Shown here piece after piece: positions 20,806 through 30,538 of a stretch of 64,000 bases of DNA. The translations under genes and the position numbers were made by a program. The stretch is from contig VCMS01000022.1 in NCBI GenBank assembly GCA_022539475.1, positions 1-64,000 of the forward strand. Reading direction: 5' to 3'. The stretch is from Gracilaria domingensis (Eukaryota > Rhodophyta > Florideophyceae > Gracilariales > Gracilariaceae). The first letter of the stretch is position 1; every line of letters starts with the position of its first letter. Under the pieces are notes generated by a model. The model ran no database searches. It was not told the DNA's origin and worked only from the letters and a program-made list of their open reading frames with translations.

Positions 20806-21672
20806 TTGTGCACCCCCGAATCTCGAGTTGCACCACCACGGAGGCCGCTTGAACTGTTCCTCAGAATGGAAAAGCCTTCCAGAAAAGCATCAAGGCGACG
20901 GAGAATGCCGCAATCCAAGCTGCGTCCAGGACCGGAGGGCGACCTACTTCTCCCAGACTGCAGAGGAAAGATTACGTACTACAAACACTTTCTGTCTCAA
21001 CAAGACGCCGATGAACTTCTTAGAGCAACAGAGAATGCCCGTTCATGGGCGCGGACTCCAGTCACTTTCTTTGGCAAGCAGGTGCTGCAGCCGAGAGACA
21101 CCGCCTTCTTCGGGACAAAGCTCTATACGTATAGCGATGAACGAAGAAAACCCACTGGCTGGCATGAAGATCCACCGGCTTCAAACGCCCTTCATGAGAT
21201 TGGAAAGCGAATCGAATCGCTTCTGGGACTGCCACAAGACTGGTTCAATGTAATCCTTGCGAACCGCTACAAGAACGGACGTGACTTCATGGGCTGGCAT
21301 TCTGACAACGAAAGGTCTCTAGGAAAGGAACCCATCATAGCTTCTATCTCACTTGGCGCCGAAAGAAGGTTCTTGGTGCGTTTGAGAAAGGCGTACCAGC
21401 AAGAGCAGCCGCCCGAAAAAGTCGAGTACGTTCTAGCGCACGGATCTTTGCTCGTCATGAGCGGCAAGATGCAAAGCTACTACCAACACGCGCTTCCTAA
21501 GGTTGCACTTTCAAAATGTAATGAACTGCGATTGAATTTTACCTATCGCCGCGTTGTGAATGAGAGTGACCACTCCAAGGATCAACCAGGCGTGGAAAGA
21601 CAGCCATGCAGCGAAGAGACAGATGTGTCCCTTACGACTTGTGATGTCGATTCGAAGCGATTACGAATTTAG
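20806..21672 (+). CDS. AlkB-family Fe(II)/2-oxoglutarate dioxygenase (ALKBH2/3-like)
   Basis: This enzyme class removes alkyl groups from DNA or RNA bases by oxidative demethylation. The catalytic core is present. NRYKNGRDFMGWHSDNE gives the HxD iron ligands with the ALKBH2/3-type spacing. ASISLGAERRF follows, the second His ligand is in YYQHALPK, and RLNFTYRRV supplies the Arg residues that bind 2-oxoglutarate. An FFGK...PR.TAFFG block upstream matches the nucleotide-recognition lid of ALKBH2/3. The ATG at 20806 gives 288 residues; a second in-frame ATG at 20866 starts MEKPSRKASRRRR, a basic, possibly nuclear leader, and could be the true start. There is no intron. DNA repair is the expected role. 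Confidence 0.88.
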   Translation: MCTPESRVAPPRRPLELFLRMEKPSRKASRRRRMPQSKLRPGPEGDLLLPDCRGKITYYKHFLSQQDADELLRATENARSWARTPVTFFGKQVLQPRDTAFFGTKLYTYSDERRKPTGWHEDPPASNALHEIGKRIESLLGLPQDWFNVILANRYKNGRDFMGWHSDNERSLGKEPIIASISLGAERRFLVRLRKAYQQEQPPEKVEYVLAHGSLLVMSGKMQSYYQHALPKVALSKCNELRLNFTYRRVVNESDHSKDQPGVERQPCSEETDVSLTTCDVDSKRLRI

Positions 21673-21795
21673 AGATACACGCTGTTCCTTCTTTTCCTGA
21701 GGCTCCATATCCAGCATGTCGCGTGGCGATTGCTAAGGTTTTGATGTGGTGTCTAGAGACTACTGTGTCTCACACACATACTATGGGCGAGTTTC

Positions 21796-23028
21796 TTAGA
21801 ATTTGAACAACACGAGCGAAATCGCCATTACCAACATCCCGGCCATGAAGAAGTGTGAGGTTACTTTGTCCTCTGGGTCGTAGCGATGTGCAGTTGGGAG
21901 CAGTTCCTTGATGGAAATGTAAACCATCATCCCAGCTACGATTCCAAAAAGGATTCCGTACACCAATGGAGTGACAACTTTTCGCAAAACAACCCATCCA
22001 AGGAAAGCACCAACAAGCTCAGTCATACCCGATAACGTTGCCCACATGAAGGCTTTAACTCGAGATCCGGTTGCATAGTAAATTGGCATGGCAACACATA
22101 TACCCTCTGGGATGTTATGAATGCCAATGGCAATGGCCACGCTGATTCCGATGGAAGGATCAACCAGTACGGCGACGAAAGTGGCGAGGCCCTCTGGGAA
22201 GTTCTGATGCGGTTCAAATCAAACCATTATGTAAGACACGGCAGTTAGAATTCGGCAGAAAAGTAGATCTGGAGAGAGATACGCACGTGAAACGCTAGGG
22301 CGATGCCTGCAAATATTCCCATCCGTAATAATGCCTGGGGGTCGTGGGCGGTCGTCTGATATACATTTGCCACGACGAGGCCATCATGACCAACTCTGGG
22401 ATCAATTTCAATGGGCTCGTCTGGAGGCTCAGTTGGAGAGGTGGTGTGGAAAACTGGCAAGACGGCATCTGAATTTGGTTGATCATCGCTTTGGGGAGAG
22501 GGCGAAACTCGATCAGAAACTGAGGAAAGTGAATTGCCAGACGACGATGGAGTGTCATTCCGGTCAATGTCGTTTGTTCGTTTCTTTTCATCACGAGCAG
22601 ACTTTTTTCGTGAAATCCAATGTTCGAAGAAATGTAGGGAAACATCAAACAAGTACGTTAAGAGAATTCCACCGAAGAAGCACAAAGTTGCATACAGAAA
22701 TGCTAGTCTTGGATGAAAGAGTGAGAGATGTTAGTAGAAAAGAAGGGAGAAGGGAAAAGCAGAAGATGAAAATGACATACTCTTCTCTAACGCAGGCTTG
22801 GAAATTCTCAACGGCCTTGGCAGCAAAGATCTCTACGAAGGAGACGTATACCATAACACCTGCCGCGATCGAGAGACATGCTGCTAACAATAGATTCTTT
22901 GAATCCCGCTTGTACGGCATGAAAAACGCTAGAGCGGCCCCGAGTGTAGTGCTCAGTCCAGCAGCCGTAACAATACCGAAGGCAAGGCCGACATTTCCGT
23001 TTTGGGTTTCTGCGACGCAGGCCTCCAT
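21796..23028 (-). CDS. ZIP-family metal transporter, three exons
   Basis: ZIP proteins carry zinc or other divalent metals into the cytosol. Three exons read in frame: 23028-22781, 22707-22287 and 22203-21796, with GT-AG introns of 73 and 83 bases. The first join gives REELAFLYATLCFFGG. The second gives AFHNFPEG, the HNxPEG metal motif of transmembrane segment 4, followed by HNIPEG in segment 5. About eight hydrophobic segments are visible. Between segments 3 and 4 lies a Ser/Asp/Pro-rich loop rather than a His-rich one, like the ZupT/ZRT3/GufA branch. The 5' region may have one more exon ending near 23244, since a GTAAGT donor there joins in frame, but no ATG was found for it. It ends with a hydrophobic segment VMAISLVLFKF. 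Confidence 0.88.
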
Positions 23029-23336
23029 CAGTAACTGAAGTACGAATTAAAGAGTGGCAAGCAAACTTGGTCGAGAAGGGTGCGGACTGAAATCACGCTG
23101 GGAGTTCGGCTTTTGAAGATTACCGAATGTCCCGTCGATCTTCGAAAAAAAGGGGGATGAAGAGGATTCGGCCGGAAGCGTATCGGACAGCTGATTTTTC
23201 CACGAGGAAGTGCGTGACTTGAGAAGGGAAAACTTACGGCATCCAAAACGGCGTTGTCTACGGGCGAAGCTTCAAGATTAAACCTGGCGGAAGACCCAGT
23301 TGTAGACGGTGACGATTGCTCTTGCGAAGGTAGAAG

Positions 23337-23348
23337 GCTATCCTTACC
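23337..23348 (-). promoter_or_regulatory. GGTAAGGATAGC motif upstream of ZIP gene
   Basis: A 12-base word on the minus strand, identical to those upstream of both channel genes. Promoter element or 5' splice site of a leader intron (it begins GGTAAG). Confidence 0.35.
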
Positions 23349-25367
23349 GTCGGTAAGTTACTGAAGGTATCGTCGGTACAGTATATATCTACAGTACACG
23401 TGCTCGTGGAATACTGGGGCGGAACTCGCAGGGGGACTCTGCGCTCGCAATTGCAGCTCAGAATTGCCTTGTCGATTGTACGCAGATCTTACTGTCGGCC
23501 GCACGTGTCTCGGCAGTGCAGGGTTCTCGGCAGTACGCCCTTCGTTTCGGTTGACAACTCATGACACGAGCTGTGTGTGAACTAGGAGGCTTCGTGGAGT
23601 TGACTGGCCTGGGGGATGAGGGAATGTCCATCTTTACAAGGGTGTCTATAAGGATTATCCCTTAAGGTCCTTGCATCCCGCCCAAAGTTGCGAACGATAC
23701 AGGTTGAGATAAATCTATCAGTCACGAGAGCTCTTTGCCAGAATGTGCAGTGTTGCGTAAAGGATATCGTCAACTATATTTCGTCCAGTAGCCAAGAGAA
23801 CATGCCGCAACTTGCATCGCTGGGAATAGGCCAAAGCCGCTAATCTTGCCAGATTTCTAATGAGATCAGAAGGACCGACTGGATGAGTCGACAACTTGTA
23901 CGCAAAAGCTGTGATTTGCTGCGCACACAACATCAGTATCTCGTCCTCTCATGGAATAGGTTTTTGGAGCACACGAAATGCCCAAATATGGGAGCAAAGG
24001 ATGCGGGCAAAGCCTGGAGAGGACGAGCGGGCCCACTCGTGATTCACGTCCAGTATCTCCACGTACAAGTTCAATGCTCTGTAACTAACAGGTTGCCCGC
24101 TGCTACATAGATACCCCCCGGTGTGCAAAGGTTACGACGGTACCAACAGCAGATACACGACTTCGCAGCGTATGCGAGTGTTTCGCTGAATATTCATGTG
24201 TTACGAGTGGTTGAATGCAGCCCATTTCTACGTCTGCTACCGAAGCCGGTTGGGCCCACTTCTAGCAACTTATCATATGATGTACGTAACCAGTGGATGC
24301 TGAAGTTTGTGGACACACAAACGTTAAAAGCGAACACACCACACGAATTCCGTCACCTTTCGTGCGCAGAATATGTTCTTCTGCATAGCCTGCATAGCTT
24401 GGTTGTCTTATGTAAGTCGCATGTTTAAGTTGTTGTGGCAGCAATGTGAAGCGTAACATTTCCATGCTGAAAGTTGCGGCTCAGGTTGCGGTTAATGTAA
24501 ATAAGGGTTCTGGTTGCTCCGCTCCAGGCCCCTCCTCTGGAGCAAAGAAACTGTTCCCCGATGAGACGCGAGAATAAATCATGCTTCTGTATTCCATGAC
24601 GAAGAATGAACGAGACGTTTGTCTTACTGAGGATTCGATCAGATTTGATGTTCCGGTTTTCAACACCGAATAGCGAATGCTTATTCGAAGCATAGCGTTT
24701 CTCGTTTGGGAAAGGGCTACAGCAGTCAAAGCCAACGAGTCAGAGTGAGTGGATACTGAATCCATTCTCGATATTTGGGGATGACTCGTACGTCCTATGA
24801 ACAGATGTTGATGATGATGACCCGCTCTTCGACTTTCGTCATATACGTCTTGGCCATGGGTCAGAGTGAACGGAGTGCTAGACGTTTGCGCAAGGCGCAT
24901 ACAGCTCGTTACGCTCAACGATTTTTGGGTTTGAGCTTCAGTAGTGCCGCAATCGATACTGTTTAAGTGAAGCCACACGAGATAGTCAACTGCCACATTG
25001 TGAACCTCCACTTCTTGAGAGAACAAGAACTCTTGAGGCAGTCATCTGATGTCAAAAGCTGTGTTCTGGTCAAGAACAGCATTCGATAATATGTTGGATG
25101 CCATGCGGAACGTAATGTTACAAGCATCATGCAAAGGGGCGTGCATGCGAATGAAAGTTTGCATTATGCATCATGGTATCATGAAGACATCAACGGTTGA
25201 CCGGCTACCCTTGCCGAAAAAAGCGATACACTCTACTGCTAACTTCGAACATCTGGACCATCTTCACAAGCTCGCTCCATCCCCCTAAGAATGTGCGTAC
25301 CCGAGCTATCGCTCGATCCTCTGTTCCCACATCACCGTCACATGAAAAGGATATCACCGATACAACA
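23349..25367. other. Intergenic region between ZIP promoter and channel gene 1
   Basis: About 2 kb. A 181-codon minus-strand frame at 24481-25026 and shorter ones at 23.6-24.4 kb have no recognisable domain, composition or splice support, and I do not call them genes. Confidence 0.35.
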
Positions 25368-27286
25368 TTAGGCATTCGAGTCGTCACAAGCGGATGAAGC
25401 ACTGTCATCGATCGCGTCTTGTTTGCCTTGAACCCAACTCTTTTCCTGTGATGCAGAACCATGACCATTTCCTTGGTCTCTGAGTGGTCCCTGCGGATCC
25501 AAAATCATGGCCACAAGAATTATTCCTCCCACAGAGAACGCAAGAATGAAGAAGAACCGCAATTTGTTGAAAGTGAGAGTTGCTTCCTTTTGGGCACTAC
25601 ACTCCGGTAGCATCCGGAAGTACTTCTCTCTGTAAGTTGAGATTTGAGCTGATTTCAATTCCAGAGTGGCCTTGCTCATGGGTGCAGTAAGATTAGAGCC
25701 CGCAGGAAGAAGCAGCGACAACCCACCTGGCAAAATCGGTTCTCCCACAGATACGAATTTTCCGCAATACCTTCCTCGTGTTGCTGTGGTGAGAGTAGAA
25801 TCCATGGCTATGGCAAAACTGCAATCGCCGTTTTCAACGGCTTCGAATATTTCCTCACTCGAGTCTAGGAAGCGTGGCGGACGTCCCTCGTGGCACTTGC
25901 TACAAATGTATAAAGTTGTTCGAAATTAGATACGGAAGATATATCCTGTTCGTTAGCACTCATATCTTTCTTGAGTGGTTTGGAAGTATTGTGCGACTAA
26001 ACAGAGTGCGAATACATACCCAACAGCGACATGTTTCTCCCAAAAGCTTTGCAATGCGCCGCCCTTGAGCATGCAAACGTCGGATGGCTGGACACGACAT
26101 GTTTGGAAGTCTAGAATGGATTCATACCTGGAAGTTGCCGTTTCCTGTATCAGTGACGCTCTGCATTAATGGCCGGAAAACAAAGGGAAAACCGTAACAG
26201 ATCGGTTAGGAAACCCATAGCTACAGTTATCCGATGCCATGCATGGGTCAAAAATACATTTCAAGCGTTAAAACTTACGTCATACTAGCTTCGTAGATGA
26301 GCGTTAGAAAGAGCGCACAAGCGGCAAGAATAATGTTGAGGAACCATTGACGTGTAGATCCGCCGCTCGATACCACACTCTCATCTGATATAAACAGCAT
26401 TCGGTTCACTACAGGTGTCATTTGAAACATTTGGATAGAGCCAAATGGGTTAGAAACGGAGCAGAGAATATAGAGGGGTAGTGACGACAGCAATAACGTA
26501 CTGGTACTCTGGCAGGCCTTCCGCACGCGATAAAGTGTTGAGTTCTTCAGCAGAAAATGCGACAAGCGTGCATATCGGCTACGTGATTTTGGTAGCGGAG
26601 TATACGGCACAGCAACTGCGAAGTGCCTGTCCAAAAACTTGAGCAGAGCAAACATGGCAAACAGGCAAGCAATCGAAATCCATGCTGCCGCGTCGAAAGT
26701 ATTCAGGAAGAACGAATGCTTTCCAGAAAAAGAAGAGTTTGAAACGTGAGTGAACACAATACAACTGTCGTACATAAACGGAGGTAGGAAATCGACGATT
26801 CCATAGCGATCGACGGTTTCGGAGAAGCCGCTTATGCCAATATCACAGCTACAATTGGCAGATTGAATAGCTTGTCCAGTAGTTGTGTTTGTGCATTGTT
26901 GCAGGTTCTTGACGAATGCGTTAAAACCAGTTGGGTCTTGAGGGAATGGTTTTACGCTTTCACATTTCCAATTGAGAAATGCTTGATGTTCGCGTACGTA
27001 CTCTGCGATGATGCCGTCCAAACCATTCTGAATAGTTGGAATTATGTGACACATGCGAGGTTGTAGTTAAGTATGCATCTTAGAGGGTTGGGTGATGTAT
27101 GAACTGAATTAATTTGAGACTTACGTTGGTATAGATTCGGGGGTTTAGAACACTGACTGGCGGCGCCAGTAGGACGCAGCATCGCAAAGGTGGTTGTGAT
27201 GACAATGAATTCCGAAGGTTCTGCGCGGATGATACCATCGTTAATGCGGCGAGACACGAAATGATGAAGCAATCATATCGGTGCAT
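25368..27286 (-). CDS. Ionotropic glutamate receptor-like channel, copy 1, four exons
   Basis: Four exons join in frame: 27286-27125, 27027-26279, 26160-26020 and 25899-25368, giving 527 residues. Residues 1-22 are a signal peptide. The first ligand-binding lobe begins LRCCVLLAPP and contains CDIGISGFSETVDRYGIVDF (about residue 115), matching the iGluR block in which the Arg binds the ligand carboxylate. Membrane segment M1 is at about 170-186 (WISIACLFAMFALLKFL), a short hydrophobic loop at 232-255, and M3 at about 281-303 (WFLNIILAACALFLTLIYEA). The second lobe has GGALQSFWE, GEPILPGGLSLLLPAGSNL and FAIAMDS. M4 is LRFFFILAFSVGGIILVAMIL near residue 445. There is no large N-terminal receptor domain, as in short bacterial and insect-IR types. 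The canonical SYTANLAAF gate is replaced by LIYEAS. Ligand and ion are unknown. A neighbour copy follows at 28.5 kb. Confidence 0.75.
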
Positions 27287-27525
27287 TTTCAAAGTTTTTG
27301 GGAGACCCGTGACTCACGGGCCGTGAGGAGGCGAAGGCTGTAATACAGAAGACACAGAGCAGCGTTACACTTTCGCAATGGTCGGGGACAGGACGCTTTC
27401 CTGCTTCAATGGGGTTCAAAGGTTGTGTACTGCTTCACTTCAATCAAGGAGAGGCGCAGATGAGGGCTAGACCTCTTACCGATTTCTCGCGCTTGTAGCA
27501 GCTGGATCTGCTTTCTGCACGGACC

Positions 27526-27537
27526 GCTATCCTTACC
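27526..27537 (-). promoter_or_regulatory. GGTAAGGATAGC motif upstream of channel gene 1
   Basis: Identical 12-base word, about 240 bases before the start codon at 27286. Confidence 0.35.
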
Positions 27538-28470
27538 CCCGGCGCTACGCCTGTGCCGTTAAGCGAAGTGAGACACTCGGATTCTTGAGAGTTTGATAAA
27601 TCACTTAAGGATACCCGTTAACATACCATTGGACACTGGCGCGATTTTGGACAGCTCTGCATAACTTGTAGGCGAGAGTCAAATGTACGGCGGTACTCAT
27701 GAATCGTAAGTACCGCCGTACATTTGACTCTCGCCGATAGGGTGTAGCCTTCTAACACCTTGTTGCCAGCAAGTTGTTGGCTTTGCTGGTTTCAAAGTTT
27801 ACCAGATTCTGCCGTTCAAAAACAGTATCCTTACTGTGGGCCATATGGGCTCTTCTTCTGAAGTGTGAGAAAACACTTGAGCCACGCCCACCAGCAATCT
27901 ACCGAAGTTAGTCACTGACTAGTAGTCAGGCAACCACAGGAACACGCATGATAGATACTGGATGGCAGACATGCATGCGTAATGTTAAAGAGTCTACACT
28001 GTAGACTATCGCAATTGCGTTATTGCTCTCGCTCTACTCTTTGACGTAGTGTGGAACGAAGGTCAAAGACCGGACTGAACCATTCAATCCTCACTTCACC
28101 TGTGGACGTCCCGATTCATGACGTCCTCCGAGACTGATGAACACGGATACCTCAGTCTCTCTACAGCATTGCCGGCTATCGAGATGTGTTCGACGAAACT
28201 TGATCAATGTGTTGTCGCGCAAAGTCCTGTGCCAAAGTGAAGCCTCGCACAACTCCATCTTCGAGTTCTTGGCTGTGAATCAGCTCATAATTCATAGCTG
28301 AAGAAGTGCCCAGAAGAAGATGAATAGCATTCCAAAATTCTTGGATCAATTACGAAGGTATCCGTCATTGCCCATTGTATCCTTGGACATGGTTAATATG
28401 GTGCCGCAGCGATGAAACATTATGCTGAAGTGAAGCGAATACAACACGTACTAAGGTTATTGATACAACA
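27538..28470. other. Intergenic region between the two channel genes
   Basis: It contains the perfect inverted repeat 27671-27735 and no supported gene. Confidence 0.45.
27671..27735. repeat. Perfect 27-bp inverted repeat, 11-base loop
   Basis: The arm 27671-27697 is the exact reverse complement of 27709-27735. The loop is 27698-27708. A hairpin this long and perfect could be a foldback element, a small-RNA precursor or a cruciform. Confidence 0.9.
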
Positions 28471-30405
28471 TTAGGCACTCAAGTTGTAGCGACAGCACGA
28501 AGCATTTTCGTTATCAATGTATTGGTCATCACAAGAATCGCGTCCGCCCTGAACGAACCTCTTTTCCCGTAAGGTCGACTCGGGTCCCTTTTCTTCGTCT
28601 CTGAATATTCTTAGCGAATCTAGAAGCATAGCCGCAAGGATCACCCCTCCGACACAGAACGCAAGAATGAAGAACAAACGCAATTTGTTGAACGTGAGAG
28701 TTGTTCCCAATTGCAGGCTGCACTGCGGTAGTCTTTGGAGGTACATCTCCCTGTAGGATGAGACTTGAGCCGATTTCAATTCTAGTGTGCCCTTGCTCAT
28801 GGGTGCAGTAAGATTTGAACCCGCAGGAAGAACCATGGATAACCCACTCGGAAGGATAGGTTCTCCTACAGGTACGAATTTTCCGCAGTACCGTTCTCGT
28901 GTGGCTGTGGTGAACGTAGAGTCTATTGCTACTGCAAAATTGCAAAAGCCGTTGTCAACGGCTTTGAATAGCTCGTCATTCGATTCCTGAAAGCGTGGCG
29001 GATTTCCCTCGTGGAACTTGCTACACATATATGAAGATAATTCGAAAGCAATTACGGAAGATACACCCTGAACGTTAGCATTCATATCTTTCTTCAGTTG
29101 TTTGGAGGTTTTCTGCGACTAAACAGAGTGCGAACACGTACTCCACAGCGACATGCTGCTCCCAAAAGCTTTGCAATGCACCTCCCTTGATCAAGCAAAC
29201 GTCGGATGGCCGAATACGGCATGTCTGGAAGTCCAGAATGGATTCATACCTGGAGGTTGCTGTTTCCTGTATCAGTGACGCTCTGCATTGATAGTCGGAA
29301 GAGAAGGGGTAACCCGTAAGATGCCAGTTAGCAAGCTTATAGCTACCTTTCGCCATGGCATTGGTTTGCCAGTGTACGAACACTGAAACTTACGTAACGC
29401 TGGCTTCATAGATGAGAGTTAAAAAGAGAGCACAAGCGGCAAGAATAATGTTGAGGAACCATTGACGTGTAGATCCGCCGCTCGATATCACACTCTCATC
29501 TGATATAAACAGCATTCGGTTCACTACAGATGTCATGTGAAACATTTGGAAAGAGCCAAATGGGTTAGAAACGAAGCAGAGAATAAGACAGCTGATTGCG
29601 ATCATGGTAACTTAACTGGTACACTGACAGGCCTTCCGCAAGCGATACAGTGTCGAGTTCTTCAACAGAAAATGCAAGAAGCGTGCATATCGGCTACGTG
29701 ATTCTGGCAGCGGAGTATTCGGCACAGCAACTGCGAAGTGCCTATCCAAAAACTTGAGCAGAGCAAACATGGCAAACAGGCAAGCAATCGAAATCCATGC
29801 AGCTCCGTCGAAAGTGTTTAAGAAGAAAGAAAGCGTTCCAGAAAACGAAGTGTTTGAAATGTGGGTGAAGATAATAATACGGTCGTACATAAACGGAGGT
29901 AGAAAATCGACGGTTCCATAGCGATCAACAGTCTCGACAAAGCCGCCTATACCAATATCACAACTGCAATTGGCCGATTGAATAGCTTGTCCAGTAGTTG
30001 TGTTTGTGCACCGTTGCAGGTTTTCGACGAATGCGTTAAAACCAGTTGGGTGTTGAGGGAATGGTTTTACACTTTCACATGTCCAATTGAGAAATGCTTG
30101 GTGCTCGCGAACATAGTCTGCAATGATGCCATCCAAACCATTCTGAATAGTTGGAATTACGTGATACAGTACATACAAAGATGTGGTTAAATACGCAGCT
30201 GGAGGGTTATTAATTTATGAATCTGAGTTGATTGGAAGCTTACGTTGGTATAGACTCGAGAGTTTATAACGCTGATTGGCGGCGCCAGTAGGACGCAGCA
30301 TCGTAAAGGCGGTTGTGAGGACAACGAGTTCTGAAGGTTCTGAGCGGAAGATACCACCGTCAATGACGCGAGACACGAGATGATGAAGCAATAATATCGG
30401 AGCAT
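28471..30405 (-). CDS. Ionotropic glutamate receptor-like channel, copy 2, four exons, possible extra intron or stop
   Basis: This is the tandem duplicate of copy 1 with the same exon lengths for the first three exons: 30405-30244, 30142-29394, 29282-29142, then 29020-28471. Most exon sequence is about 90 percent identical by eye. The signal peptide, CDIGIGGF block, M1, M3, second lobe and M4 are all present. One 39-base block (about 29588-29626), just after M1, does not resemble copy 1 and contains an in-frame TAA. If the block begins a short intron (GTTAAG donor, TGTAG acceptor about 100 bases on, length divisible by three), the gene is intact. If not, the copy is truncated in the pore region. 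The predicted full product is about 500-533 residues. Confidence 0.7.
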
Positions 30406-30526
30406 CTTAGATTCCTGAACCTGTGTAAGGGTTTCCTGTGCCAGTCAAGATCTACGTATGCCTTTGCCCCGACAACCACCACCCACCAGCGTGCACTGTA
30501 CACGTACTGAAGGTACGAAAGTAGAT

Positions 30527-30538
30527 GCTATCCTTACC
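30527..30538 (-). promoter_or_regulatory. GGTAAGGATAGC motif upstream of channel gene 2
   Basis: Identical 12-base word, about 125 bases before the start at 30405. It is followed on the same strand by TACCTTCAGTA, a word also present near the ZIP copy. Confidence 0.35.

Noticed and set aside
24481-25026. A 181-codon minus-strand frame between ZIP and channel 1
   Set aside because: No recognisable domain, unremarkable composition and no splice or motif support.
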